64,000 nt of DNA. It comes from Sediminibacterium sp. C3. Its GTDB lineage: Bacteria > Bacteroidota > Bacteroidia > Chitinophagales > Chitinophagaceae. The stretch is from NCBI RefSeq assembly GCF_000508085.1, contig NZ_KI669560.1, positions 464,219-528,218 of the forward strand, given 5' to 3'. This document shows, piece by piece, positions 1-8,549 of the stretch. Numbering within the stretch: the stretch's first letter is position 1; every line of letters starts with the position of its first letter. The position numbers and the translations under genes were made by a program. A model generated the notes under the pieces. That model was not told where the DNA came from. It saw nothing but the letters and a program-made list of their open reading frames with translations, and did no database searches.

Positions 1-448
1 AACGATTGGGACGCTGCCCATCAGCCACTTCATATTGATTGATTACCTGCAACTGATTGTTATGGATATTGGATTTATCCAACAGGTAAATGTTCTTTTT
101 AGAGCCATCATCACAATCCAGTATTTGGATATGGTCTTCCTGTATCAGTGTTGTTTTTTCCTCGATACCGCTATTGGGGTTTGCAATTTTGCTTTTAAAG
201 AAATGATCCCACTCTTTATCGCTAAAAGTGAAGTTGTTCAACTTTTGTAATTGCACACGAAGATTATTGACCAATGCCGCTTCGCTGGCGATGGTTAAAT
301 AGTCGTAAGCCTGACCTTGCAGCAATTGGATGAATGCTTTCTCCAACTGGTCTTCTGTTTGGTAGGCTGTTTCTCTTTTGTAGGGAGACTGGTATTCCGC
401 TACAACGGTACTTTCAGGATTTTCAGCAACTATATTGTATTTATCCAT
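1..448 (-). CDS. hsdR: Type I restriction enzyme R subunit, N-terminal part (cut by window edge)
   Basis: I translated this frame directly: it opens with ATG at 448 and stays open for 149 codons to the window edge. The protein begins MDKYNIVAENPESTVVAEYQ and continues with a stretch containing TEDQLEKAFIQLLQGQAYDYL. This is the usual start of HsdR, the ATP-dependent motor and nuclease subunit of type I restriction enzymes, just before its nuclease domain. The start overlaps the end of hsdS by 8 bp (the ATGGATAA is shared), so translation is probably coupled. The nuclease catalytic residues and helicase domains lie outside the window, so intactness cannot be judged. Its place after hsdM and hsdS supports the call strongly. 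Confidence 0.9.
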   Translation of the reverse strand, partial: MDKYNIVAENPESTVVAEYQSPYKRETAYQTEDQLEKAFIQLLQGQAYDYLTIASEAALVNNLRVQLQKLNNFTFSDKEWDHFFKSKIANPNSGIEEKTTLIQEDHIQILDCDDGSKKNIYLLDKSNIHNNQLQVINQYEVADGQRPNR

Positions 449-1634
449 TGGCTACCTCTTTAAATGTCAATAATCTGTTTCGATAATATTCGTACTGCTT
501 TCTGCGGCCTTCTATTTCTGCCGGTATTCCTACAGAAATATCATTTATCAAAACATGAAACTTATCCAATATGGAAGCAATGCGTATTTGCTCTTCCATT
601 GGAGGAACAGGTATTTTGGCTTTACTTAAACCTGCCGCATTGATAGAGGAAATTTTACCAGAAGAGATATACCGCTTTATCTGGGAATGAAACAGGCCTG
701 TTTGTGTAAAATGCGACACATAGTTGGGATGCATATTATGGCTGAATGAAAAACAGGCATCATGAATTACCACATCCTCATCACCATGCCAGGCAACACC
801 TTGCCCTATATCTTCAATGGTTTCACCGGCTGCCACTATGATTACATCCCCCTTTTTGGCAACTCTTAATTTCGCTGCTAATTCAGGCTCCAAAAATGAC
901 TTCGCTTCTTTAGCCCAAATCTTATAGTGTGTGTACATTTCACCGTAGTGAATGCAGGGTACACCGGATGTAACAATATCTGTTTTCACAAATCGCTTAC
1001 CTCTGGTAAATTCACCTAATTCACCCAATGTTTTCCACTCTACTTCTTTGCCTTCGAAACCCAGCAGGCTATCTCTATAATAAGTATATTGCGTTTTCCT
1101 AGCTTCCAATTCAGCTTCCAATTCAGCTTCCAATTCAGCTTCCAATTCAGCTTCCAATTCAGTGAACAAGTCAAGGGCTTTGACTATTTCTACTTGCACT
1201 TCGAGAGGGGGGATTGGGATTGAAAATTGTTCAATCATCGGTTTCCGAATTGAACTTACCGTTGCATTAACCGCCTTTTGAAATATGAATTTTTTAAAGT
1301 TTACCATCATATAGAAATAGGCAAACTTTGTCTGTAGCTTATTGGTTAAGAAATGTATTCGATAAGCTCTCTGATGAAGCGAATATTTTCCATTCATATA
1401 ATGGAATATCTCTCCAATTCCACCTTCTCCTGGTATTATTATAGCTTCTTCATCGAATTCATAGGTATCAATTTTTTTGATAAACTTCGACCGAACAAAT
1501 AATGGAAATTTTCCATTAAGAATTGCTTCGTTACCATTTTTACTTCCCGTGCCTACTTCCGCAATCTCCTTCAACTTCTTGTACTCCACCCCTTCAGGAC
1601 AATGTTTCAATATCATTTCTTCTATTCTGCTCAT
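441..1634 (-). CDS. hsdS: Type I restriction enzyme specificity subunit S
   Basis: This 397-aa protein sets the DNA target of the type I enzyme. It has the two-half architecture of HsdS. The first target-recognition domain (about residues 15-140) ends in IPIPPLEVQVEIVKALD, and the second (about 195-345) ends in IPVPPMEEQIRIASILD. Each is followed by a helical conserved region. The helix joining the halves carries five perfect ELEA tetrapeptides (residues 159-178), encoded by five identical 12-bp units. In the EcoR124/EcoDXXI family a similar TAEL repeat acts as a spacer whose copy number sets the gap in the bipartite target. The gene overlaps hsdM by 4 bp (ATGA) and hsdR by 8 bp, so the three are co-translated. 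Confidence 0.95.
   Translation of the reverse strand: MSRIEEMILKHCPEGVEYKKLKEIAEVGTGSKNGNEAILNGKFPLFVRSKFIKKIDTYEFDEEAIIIPGEGGIGEIFHYMNGKYSLHQRAYRIHFLTNKLQTKFAYFYMMVNFKKFIFQKAVNATVSSIRKPMIEQFSIPIPPLEVQVEIVKALDLFTELEAELEAELEAELEAELEARKTQYTYYRDSLLGFEGKEVEWKTLGELGEFTRGKRFVKTDIVTSGVPCIHYGEMYTHYKIWAKEAKSFLEPELAAKLRVAKKGDVIIVAAGETIEDIGQGVAWHGDEDVVIHDACFSFSHNMHPNYVSHFTQTGLFHSQIKRYISSGKISSINAAGLSKAKIPVPPMEEQIRIASILDKFHVLINDISVGIPAEIEGRRKQYEYYRNRLLTFKEVANG
1102..1161 (-). repeat. Five tandem 12-bp repeats inside hsdS
   Basis: The plus strand shows five uninterrupted, identical copies of GCTTCCAATTCA (1102-1113, 1114-1125, 1126-1137, 1138-1149, 1150-1161). Because each unit is 12 bp, gain or loss of a copy keeps the frame and adds or removes one ELEA turn from the spacer helix. 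Perfect identity, including third codon positions, suggests recent slippage rather than old duplication. Confidence 0.95.
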
Positions 1635-3193
1635 AAATCACCTCCTTCTAAATCAGCAATAATTTCATCAATAGCTAAACGCAGTTTATTCTGCCTAATT
1701 ACTATTTCAGCAATGTGGGCATTCAGTTTTTCGATGTCCACTTCTTCGCTGGTATTCTCCTGCTCCACATAACTGCTTACCGCAATATTGTAATCGTTTT
1801 CAGCGATGTCGCTATTCAATACGAGTTTGGCAAAATGAGCCTCGTCCTTCCTTTCAATGTAGGCATTGAGTATTTGCTTCCGGTAATCATCCGTTAGCTT
1901 ATTCTTGTTGCCTACACGTACCGATAGTTGCGAAGCATCTATAAACAAAGTGGCATTATCCTTCTTGCTTTTCTTCAACACGATAATGCAGGTAGCGATC
2001 GTAGTACCAAAAAACAAATCAGGTGGCAACTGTATTACCGCATCAACATAATTGTTATCAATCAGGTATTTGCGTATTTTCTGCTCTGCACCACCCCGGT
2101 ACAACACACCGGGAAACTCAACAATAGCGGCTGTACCGGAAGTAGACAACCAATGCAGCATGTGCAAGGTAAAAGCAAGGTCGGCCTTGCTTTTGGGAGC
2201 CAATACGCCAGCCGGAGCAAAGCGAGGGTCATTAATCAAAAGCGGGTTTGCATCGCCTTCCCATTTTATGGAATAAGGCGGATTGGAAACAATGGCATCA
2301 AAGGGTTCATCATCCCAATGCTTCGGGTCTGTCAAGGTATCACCGTGTGCAATATCAAACTTCTCATAGTTGATGTCGTGCAAAAACATGTTGATGCGGC
2401 AAAGGTTGTAGGTGGTAATGTTTACCTCTTGCCCAAAAAAGCCTTGCCGTACATTTTCTTTGCCCAATACTTTGGCAAACTTCAACAACAAGGAACCAGA
2501 ACCACAAGCCGGGTCATATACTTTGTTCACCTGCTTTTTACCAACTACGGTTATTTCCGCCAACAACTCAGATACTTCCTGCGGGGTAAAAAATTCACCA
2601 CCAGATTTACCGGCATTGCTGGCATACATGGTCATCAGGAACTCATACGCATCTCCAAACGCATCAATGCTATTGTCCTGATAATCGCCCAATTTCAAAT
2701 CACCAATGGCATCCAGTATTTTAACCAGTGCTTCATTTCGCTTGGTAACAGTTGCACCCAGTTTATTGCTGTTCACATCCAGGTCATCGAACAGACCTTT
2801 GAGGTCGTCTTCGCTTTCGGTGCCTTTCGCTGAGTGCTCAATATTCTTGAATACACGGCTCAGTGTTTCATTAAGATTTTCATCTGTCTTCGCCTTTTTA
2901 CGAACGTTGACAAATAACTCAGATGGCAGGATATAAAAGCCTTTCTCCTTCACCGTATCCACTCTGCCCAATTCGGCATCCTTATCCGAAATATCGGCAT
3001 AGTTGAAGTTCTTATGGCCGGTACGCTGTTCTTCCTTGTTAATGTAGGATGTAAGGTTCTCTGAGATGAACCGATAGAATAACATACCCAATACATAGGT
3101 TTTAAAATCCCAGCCATCAACGCTGCCTCTCAAATCATTTGCTATTTGCCAGATGGTGCGGTGCAGTTCATCTCTTTCTAATTCTCTTGCCAT
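1631..3193 (-). CDS. hsdM: Type I restriction enzyme N6-adenine methyltransferase subunit M
   Basis: A 520-aa HsdM that methylates adenine using S-adenosylmethionine and forms the methylase core with HsdS. The N-terminal helical domain (from about residue 10, ELHRTIWQIANDLRGSVDGW) is typical. Then come GGEFFTPQEVSELL (198-211), the SAM-binding DPACGSG (227-233) and the catalytic NPPY (304-307). Length and motif order are those of an intact enzyme. It overlaps hsdS by 4 bp and begins 27 bp after the AbiEii-like gene, so it may share that transcript. A long plus-strand open frame across it (1928-2833) is a shadow. Confidence 0.97.
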   Translation of the reverse strand: MARELERDELHRTIWQIANDLRGSVDGWDFKTYVLGMLFYRFISENLTSYINKEEQRTGHKNFNYADISDKDAELGRVDTVKEKGFYILPSELFVNVRKKAKTDENLNETLSRVFKNIEHSAKGTESEDDLKGLFDDLDVNSNKLGATVTKRNEALVKILDAIGDLKLGDYQDNSIDAFGDAYEFLMTMYASNAGKSGGEFFTPQEVSELLAEITVVGKKQVNKVYDPACGSGSLLLKFAKVLGKENVRQGFFGQEVNITTYNLCRINMFLHDINYEKFDIAHGDTLTDPKHWDDEPFDAIVSNPPYSIKWEGDANPLLINDPRFAPAGVLAPKSKADLAFTLHMLHWLSTSGTAAIVEFPGVLYRGGAEQKIRKYLIDNNYVDAVIQLPPDLFFGTTIATCIIVLKKSKKDNATLFIDASQLSVRVGNKNKLTDDYRKQILNAYIERKDEAHFAKLVLNSDIAENDYNIAVSSYVEQENTSEEVDIEKLNAHIAEIVIRQNKLRLAIDEIIADLEGGDL

Positions 3194-3220
3194 TGTTTAT
3201 GTGTTAGTTCAAAATTCGTT

Positions 3221-4030
3221 TTAGATTTTTCTACTTTCTTCAATTTTCTCCAGCAACTCTGCCCTCACCAAATCAAAAGCGGTTTGCTGATCGTACTTTT
3301 CTGTAGGGCGAATCAGGGCCGCTATGTCGCCTGTAAATTCATCGTCCTGCATTTTGGCCTCCATATTATGCAGATATACTTTTTGTGTAGGAGGTTCATC
3401 CACTACAAAATCCATATAGGCATGATAGCATTGCAGCAAGGCTTCTTTGTTGATGTCGGGCACATGCACCAGTGCCTTGTACATATCGTATAAATCCCGG
3501 CCTTTTCTGCGTTGGTATAATGCCCTCAGCTTTGTGCCTAACAGTTCTTCCAAGCGGTAGGTGGTGATGTTGCAAGAACCGGTGAACCATGAAGACTTTA
3601 CTTCAAAAGGAAATTGCTGATAGCCTAATACGGTGAAATGCTCCCGGCAATTGGTTTCTACTTTCAGGCGGAGGTTTTGAACCGGAGGGAACTCTGATTC
3701 AAAACGATAATGCAGGGTAAAATTGTTTTCCTTTTGCTTGCGGGCTGGGTCACCCAAAAAAGCCAGCCTTTCTCTTAACCTATCCACTACAGGACCAAAT
3801 GGTTCTGCTGTGATCTGCACTAAATCAATATCCTCAGAATAACGGGGTTGGGGGCTTAAATACAATTTATGTAAAGCAGTGCCGCCTCTGAATGCAAGGC
3901 TTTTGGCCAGAAACTCATCGGAAAAAATCTCTACCAAGGCACGGCAAATCACCAGGTCTTGTTCTACCTGTTCGTTGGTTTGCCAAGGCACCTGATTGGC
4001 CCATTCTGTTATGTATGCCTGTGGTATCAT
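3221..4030 (-). CDS. abiEii: AbiEii-type nucleotidyltransferase toxin (type IV TA)
   Basis: A 269-aa member of the AbiEii/AbiGii family, the toxin half of a type IV toxin-antitoxin or abortive-infection pair. Around residues 48-75 it shows RGGTALHKLYL followed by RYSEDIDLV, the nucleotidyltransferase-fold signature (GG...H, then SxDxDL). It overlaps the upstream AbiEi-like gene by 4 bp, the usual layout of the pair. The known family acts by nucleotidyl transfer, with tRNA as a reported target in some members. The substrate here is unknown. It could be cotranscribed with hsdM, 27 bp downstream. Confidence 0.88.
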   Translation of the reverse strand: MIPQAYITEWANQVPWQTNEQVEQDLVICRALVEIFSDEFLAKSLAFRGGTALHKLYLSPQPRYSEDIDLVQITAEPFGPVVDRLRERLAFLGDPARKQKENNFTLHYRFESEFPPVQNLRLKVETNCREHFTVLGYQQFPFEVKSSWFTGSCNITTYRLEELLGTKLRALYQRRKGRDLYDMYKALVHVPDINKEALLQCYHAYMDFVVDEPPTQKVYLHNMEAKMQDDEFTGDIAALIRPTEKYDQQTAFDLVRAELLEKIEESRKI

Positions 4031-4848
4031 TCGTCAATCTCTATTTCTGTGTTTACAATTACTTTCCATCTTTCGTCTGATGCAAAACCCTTTGCCGGGG
4101 CTGAGGCTTTCAATGGTATCCTAAACAAACTCGCCTTGTTATTTTGCAAGGCCATGTATAAGGCATTGGCCAGCGGCTGATTGTCAAATATTTTATCCAG
4201 TAGATAGCCCAAACGCTGCAAGGCGGTTACAGGAACATGCTGCAACAGGTTGCTATTGAAAGCATCGGGTTGAATACTTTCGGCTAACTCTGACAAAACA
4301 GTAGCTACTCTGTTAATTCCGCCTACCCGCTTAGCGTATTGTATCAGGTCGGTTGCTGTAAGAGCCGGATTAGATATTTTTAAATATCCTGCTTCTGTTT
4401 TTCGGGTGTCTAACAGTGGTTCCGGTATTTCCTTTTTGCTGATGTAGTTTATTTTCAGCCCCTTTTTCTGCATAGGCCGCAGCACAGGAAAACCTGTTAC
4501 TACAAAAAACTCCTGTGGTTGCTGATGCGATGCCCCATGATAGGCGGCTGCATTTAATAATGCCAGATAATAGGGCCGATCTAATTCCTTCATAAAGGCA
4601 TCTAAAAACAAAGTGGGGGGTAGTATCCCTTTTGACCTGTATTGGGGCGTTATAATCAGGTAATAACCTTTGTGGATGGAAATAATTAGCTCTTTTTCAA
4701 CTAATCTTTTTAACGAAGACTTTAATGCTACTTCAGATTTTCCTTTAAATTCTTTCTTTAATTTTTCTAATGAAAACATGAATTGACCTCTGGATAATAA
4801 ACTAGTTACCCAGATATCAAGTGTTTTATTAGAATTTTTATCGCTCAT
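4027..4848 (-). CDS. abiEi: AbiEi-type antitoxin, winged-helix protein
   Basis: A 273-aa protein directly before the AbiEii-like toxin, with a 4-bp overlap. Its N-terminal half reads as a winged-helix domain (about residues 12-70, including LSRGQFMFSLEKLKKEF and the wing ELIISIHKGYYLI). The C-terminal half fits the AbiEi antitoxin domain (TATDLIQYAKRVGGINRVAT at about 185-204). AbiEi proteins neutralise the toxin without forming a stable complex and repress their own promoter. I saw no clear operator in the 52-bp gap to the preceding gene, so it may depend on transcription from upstream. Confidence 0.85.
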   Translation of the reverse strand: MSDKNSNKTLDIWVTSLLSRGQFMFSLEKLKKEFKGKSEVALKSSLKRLVEKELIISIHKGYYLIITPQYRSKGILPPTLFLDAFMKELDRPYYLALLNAAAYHGASHQQPQEFFVVTGFPVLRPMQKKGLKINYISKKEIPEPLLDTRKTEAGYLKISNPALTATDLIQYAKRVGGINRVATVLSELAESIQPDAFNSNLLQHVPVTALQRLGYLLDKIFDNQPLANALYMALQNNKASLFRIPLKASAPAKGFASDERWKVIVNTEIEIDE

Positions 4849-4900
4849 TAAAGTTATTTTTTGCGTAAAGTACCGATTTTAGGCCTTTTTTGCAAATTTT

Positions 4901-6262
4901 TTATCTTTTCCTCAACACCTCCAATAACTTCACCATGGCCAAAGTATCCAGCTTACAATATTCCAGTAAAGCTGCCCTGGTTCGTTCTACATCATCAGGG
5001 TTCTGGGTATGCTGTAAATGATAAAAAGCATTACTGGCATCGGTTCCGTTTCCAATCGTTAATTCATTGTAAGACAATTCCGGCACCAAAGCAGGTAATA
5101 CTTTTTTAATAGTCCACTTACCTTGCATTTCTGGTGTACGATAATCTTTTCTAAACGGCTTCATTAAATCAACAATTCTATCAATCACATTTTGAATTGC
5201 TTCGGCATGTTGTGGATGCTCATTCATCAATTCAGTTAATCTCGGCTTTTCAAATGAAATATTGTACACCAGCACGGTTCCTTGAGTACCCAATACACCC
5301 AATAAACTTTCAATAAACTCCAAAGAGGAGCTATGTGTTCCTTCTGCTAAATAAGCATTATGTTCTGGTTCAACTCCTGGCGCTCTCTCTACATGCACGG
5401 AATACTGAAAACATACCTGCCGGAAAGGCCAGTGACCATCGTATTCCGGAACAACAGTCCGCCAACTTTCAAAATCAATATGATAAATAGGATATTCCAG
5501 TTGTGATAAAAATGCTTTAATCGCTCCATGATTTACATACGGCTCACCGAAGTCTACTTCCTCTTCGTCATCAATTCCTTGATAACAATAGCCCAGAAAG
5601 TCACAATTGTAAGGCTTATAGCAATGATCGCCTACTTCAACTTCCGGCATTTCAGTTTTATTGGCCACAACCGTTTTTAATGCAAGGCCCTTTTCATGGA
5701 TAAACTCCTGCATTAGCAACAAACGATCCAACACCGACTCAGAAGTAAACAGCTCTTGTACATTCAAATCAGCGAATCGCACATAGTCGGTATTCAAGTG
5801 CACAATACTAAAATCGGCTAACTCTAATCCTGCTTGTGTTATTACATAATATTGAAAAGCCGCATCGGGTATATGTGGTGGCTTAACTGATCCTGTACTC
5901 TTCACTTCATAGGCATACCATTGATTACCCTGCTTCACCAATATATCTACAGCACAGAGTAAGCCCTCATACTGAAATGCGGCTTCATAAATAATATCTC
6001 TTCCTTCGGCGATATATCTTGCCGTATCCACTACTGATTGCTGGTAGGCATATGGTGTTTCAGGGCGCGCGTCTACTCCCCCGGGGAACAATTGTTCCGC
6101 TAGTTTTCCTACATCAGTTCCCCTTTGAAAAATCGCTTCCTGCTCCTCATCCATTTCGTCTCTTACCTCTGGCCTATACTTATGCAGCCACAATCGTTTG
6201 GGGCACTGGCATCCATACATGAAGGTCGATTTAGATAAAATATGACGAGGAGGAAGGGGCAT
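4901..6262 (-). CDS. DUF2779 protein: Cas4/RecB-like nuclease fused to a DnaQ-like domain
   Basis: A 453-aa two-domain protein. The N-terminal half looks like a Cas4-type PD-(D/E)XK nuclease: D106, then E119 and K121 in YEVKS. Candidate iron-sulfur cysteines lie at one end (C18/C20) and in a cluster CYKPYNCDFLGYC (C214, C220, C226), the Cas4-like split arrangement. The C-terminal half (DUF2779) starts with HIDFES (D263, E265) and ends with YCKLDTLAM (D439), which fits a DEDD/RNase H-like 3'-5' exonuclease. The stop lies 52 bp before abiEi and the start 6 bp after dinD, so it sits in the defence series. A DNA-processing role is inferred. Confidence 0.8.
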   Translation of the reverse strand: MPLPPRHILSKSTFMYGCQCPKRLWLHKYRPEVRDEMDEEQEAIFQRGTDVGKLAEQLFPGGVDARPETPYAYQQSVVDTARYIAEGRDIIYEAAFQYEGLLCAVDILVKQGNQWYAYEVKSTGSVKPPHIPDAAFQYYVITQAGLELADFSIVHLNTDYVRFADLNVQELFTSESVLDRLLLMQEFIHEKGLALKTVVANKTEMPEVEVGDHCYKPYNCDFLGYCYQGIDDEEEVDFGEPYVNHGAIKAFLSQLEYPIYHIDFESWRTVVPEYDGHWPFRQVCFQYSVHVERAPGVEPEHNAYLAEGTHSSSLEFIESLLGVLGTQGTVLVYNISFEKPRLTELMNEHPQHAEAIQNVIDRIVDLMKPFRKDYRTPEMQGKWTIKKVLPALVPELSYNELTIGNGTDASNAFYHLQHTQNPDDVERTRAALLEYCKLDTLAMVKLLEVLRKR

Positions 6263-6268
6263 TATTGT

Positions 6269-7114
6269 TTATTTCTTTTTATTCTTTTTGGTTAATAATT
6301 TTTTATCGGCAGATTTCACTCTTCGCTCTAGTTTCTTAATATCTTCTTCGGGTGATAGATTTTCTGGTTTAATTCCACTTTTACCTAGTAGTTCTCTTAC
6401 GTCTTTATTATTTTTAACATGCTCCTCTGTTATAATAGACTCACCTTTTAAATCATTTTGAGTTACGTTGAAATTAGTAATCTCTGTTGCCAACTGCTTC
6501 GCTGTAATAGTAATAGTTGGTAGAAAGTCTGCTAATGGCCTATTTTCGGCAATACCAAGTTTTCTCTTCATTGCACTGGTGTTATTTCCACCAAACAATG
6601 CCCAATCACCCTTGCTTCTTATATTAGCAAACCCTTTATTATCTACCCCTCGTTCATAGATATTTTTTGATAATTCTATTTCGGTAGCTGCGAGTTTCTC
6701 TCTAGCGTGAAGTCTTTCTTTTAATCGAATATGCTCTTCGAGTAATTCTTGTTTTCTAGTTTGAACGGCAAAATAGCTTTGAGCAAATGCGATTTGTTCT
6801 TTCTTTGGGTCCCCATTCTGTGCTATTAAATAACAGGCATAACGAGTAAGCATAAAATCTTCTTGCTTTCTCTCAGCTCCTGAACCAAGTTTGACCATTT
6901 TGTTGACGTCAACGAAATGGTCGGAAACCGCTTCGCCAGTAGTTTTACAGCTTTCTTTTGCTTTTTCAATGGCGTTCAAAAAATTTCTCCAATCTGTATA
7001 TCCCAAGAGTACCTGTAACTCTCTAGCTAACCAGTATTCAAGACCATCTTGCTCATAAGCGCTCTCTTCAAAAGACTTATTTAATTTTATAATTGTAGCT
7101 TTTTCCATACCCAT
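6269..7114 (-). CDS. dinD: DNA-damage-inducible protein D (BRO-N family)
   Basis: A 281-aa DinD homologue. The N-terminal BRO-N-like region includes LEYWLARELQVLLGYTDWRNF and VKLGSGAERKQEDFMLTRYACYLIAQNGDP. The middle includes YERGVDNKGFANIRSKGDWALFGG and the C-terminus is Lys-rich. In E. coli dinD belongs to the LexA regulon and the protein antagonises RecA. Here it lies between rmuC (54 bp upstream) and the nuclease fusion (6 bp downstream). That placement suggests a damage-response transcript, possibly under the WYL-associated operator upstream of rmuC. No LexA gene or box was recognised in the window. Confidence 0.92.
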   Translation of the reverse strand: MGMEKATIIKLNKSFEESAYEQDGLEYWLARELQVLLGYTDWRNFLNAIEKAKESCKTTGEAVSDHFVDVNKMVKLGSGAERKQEDFMLTRYACYLIAQNGDPKKEQIAFAQSYFAVQTRKQELLEEHIRLKERLHAREKLAATEIELSKNIYERGVDNKGFANIRSKGDWALFGGNNTSAMKRKLGIAENRPLADFLPTITITAKQLATEITNFNVTQNDLKGESIITEEHVKNNKDVRELLGKSGIKPENLSPEEDIKKLERRVKSADKKLLTKKNKKK

Positions 7115-7168
7115 AATTTAATATAATTTATTTTTCAACTATGACAAATCCGCCATAATTAGAACCCG

Positions 7169-8479
7169 CTATTTCAATTCATAAATAATCTTATCCGGTA
7201 TCTGCTTCTGCGCAGCAGCACCCATTTTTTTCAGGTCTTCCATTTGCTTGATCACATTGCCTCTTCCAGTACTCAACTGACCCAGAGCTTTATCATAAGC
7301 CGCCTGTGCGTTCTTTATATTATTACCCACACTCTCCATGCTCTCTAAGAACAATACAAACTTGTCGTACATACCGCCTGCTTTCATAGCGATTTCAATG
7401 GCGTTCTGGTTTTGTTGTTCTACTTTCCATAGATCTGCAATGATTTTTAAAACGGCCAGTAAATTGGTGGGGCTTACCAACATGATATTTTTATCATAGG
7501 CATACTTCCATAAGTTTGTGTCCTTTTTTACTGCTTCTAAAAATGCGGGTTCAATGGGAACAAAGAGCAATACATAATCCAGGGCCTTGGCATACTTGGG
7601 ATAATTTTTTTTGCTCAGTCCATCAATATGCGACTTCAACGAACTCAAGTGAAGGCTCAATGCGCGACTGCGTTCTGTTTCATCCTCACTGTTCACGTAT
7701 TGTTCCCAATGAATCAGAGATACTTTAGAATCGATAATAATCGTTCGCTGATCAGGATACTTCACCATGACATCGGGCTGTAAGCCTCGTCCCTCCTCAT
7801 CTTTAATCACATTCCCTCCGGCATCCCGGATAAATTCCTGTGTAAAAAACTGACTGCCTTTTACCAGCCCGCTGTTTTCTAAAATACTTTCCAATAACAT
7901 TTCCCCCCAGTTACCCTGGGTTTTATTATTGCCTTTTAGTGCAGTCGTTAAATTGTTGGCTTCCTGACTTACCTGCTGACTCATGGTAATCAAACGGTCT
8001 ATCTCTGCTTTCAACACATGACGATCCTTGGCTTCGGCCACATACACATCGTCTACTTTTTTCTTGAATTCACCCAATTCGGTTTTGAAGGGCTTTAGGA
8101 GTTCCCCAATTTTTTCCTCGCTTTTCACGCGAAGCTGCTCGGTATTGCTCTGCATTACTTTATGCGCTATTTCTGCAAACTCCAGTTTCAGTTGGGCACT
8201 CAAAGACTCACTGTTTTGCTGAGCCTGCTTTAAAGCCTGCTGGCTCATTTCCAACTGGGCTTCCTTTTTGGAAAGATTACTCAACAACTGATCGCGTTCA
8301 GTTTGCAGCAAAGCCCTGAAACTGAGCTGTTCCTGCAGCTGCATTTCTTTTTGCTTCAACTGTTCCTGATAAACAGTCAACTGCGCCGCATTGCGGGACT
8401 TTACAAAAAATAAGGTGGCTAAAATGGATAACAATACCAATCCACCTCCAATAATAATTACCATCGGGTCCATAGTCAT
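7169..8479 (-). CDS. rmuC: RmuC family DNA recombination protein
   Basis: A 436-aa RmuC-type protein. It has one N-terminal membrane segment (about residues 5-24), a long coiled coil (about 30-180), and a nuclease-like domain with LQPDVMVKYPDQRTIIIDSKVSLIHW, where D and K fit a PD-(D/E)XK core. RmuC limits certain inversions and is linked to recombination and protection of DNA. Translation starts at 8479, preceded by a TAnnTTTG box and a 21-bp palindrome. The gene heads the minus-strand series dinD, nuclease, abiE and hsd. Confidence 0.95.
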   Translation of the reverse strand: MTMDPMVIIIGGGLVLLSILATLFFVKSRNAAQLTVYQEQLKQKEMQLQEQLSFRALLQTERDQLLSNLSKKEAQLEMSQQALKQAQQNSESLSAQLKLEFAEIAHKVMQSNTEQLRVKSEEKIGELLKPFKTELGEFKKKVDDVYVAEAKDRHVLKAEIDRLITMSQQVSQEANNLTTALKGNNKTQGNWGEMLLESILENSGLVKGSQFFTQEFIRDAGGNVIKDEEGRGLQPDVMVKYPDQRTIIIDSKVSLIHWEQYVNSEDETERSRALSLHLSSLKSHIDGLSKKNYPKYAKALDYVLLFVPIEPAFLEAVKKDTNLWKYAYDKNIMLVSPTNLLAVLKIIADLWKVEQQNQNAIEIAMKAGGMYDKFVLFLESMESVGNNIKNAQAAYDKALGQLSTGRGNVIKQMEDLKKMGAAAQKQIPDKIIYELK

Positions 8480-8489
8480 TTATTTCAAA

Positions 8490-8497
8490 CAAATATA
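8490..8497 (-). promoter_or_regulatory. Predicted -7 box for rmuC
   Basis: On the minus strand this reads TATATTTG, an exact match to the Bacteroidota -7 consensus TAnnTTTG. It lies 11 bp upstream of the rmuC start codon. The expected -33 position falls inside the palindrome at 8507-8527. Confidence 0.55.
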
Positions 8498-8506
8498 AGC
8501 GGGGGG

Positions 8507-8527
8507 GTCTGCCACCTATTGGCAGAC
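8507..8527. promoter_or_regulatory. Palindromic operator copy 1 (upstream of rmuC)
   Basis: A perfect palindrome with 8-bp arms GTCTGCCA and TGGCAGAC around the spacer CCTAT. It begins 28 bp upstream of the rmuC start and 17 nt from the start of the CAAA complement of its -7 TTTG. Related copies occur at the same relative position before the WYL gene and the AAA ATPase gene, which makes it a likely regulator binding site. Confidence 0.7.
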
Positions 8528-8549
8528 TGGTAACAATTGGGGAGGATGT

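Noticed and set aside
1102..1161. Short tandem repeats as a CRISPR array
   Set aside because: Units are 12 bp without spacers and lie in frame inside hsdS.
1928..2833. 301-codon plus-strand open frame
   Set aside because: It is antisense to hsdM, which has clear motifs over the same span; the translated protein has no recognisable domain.
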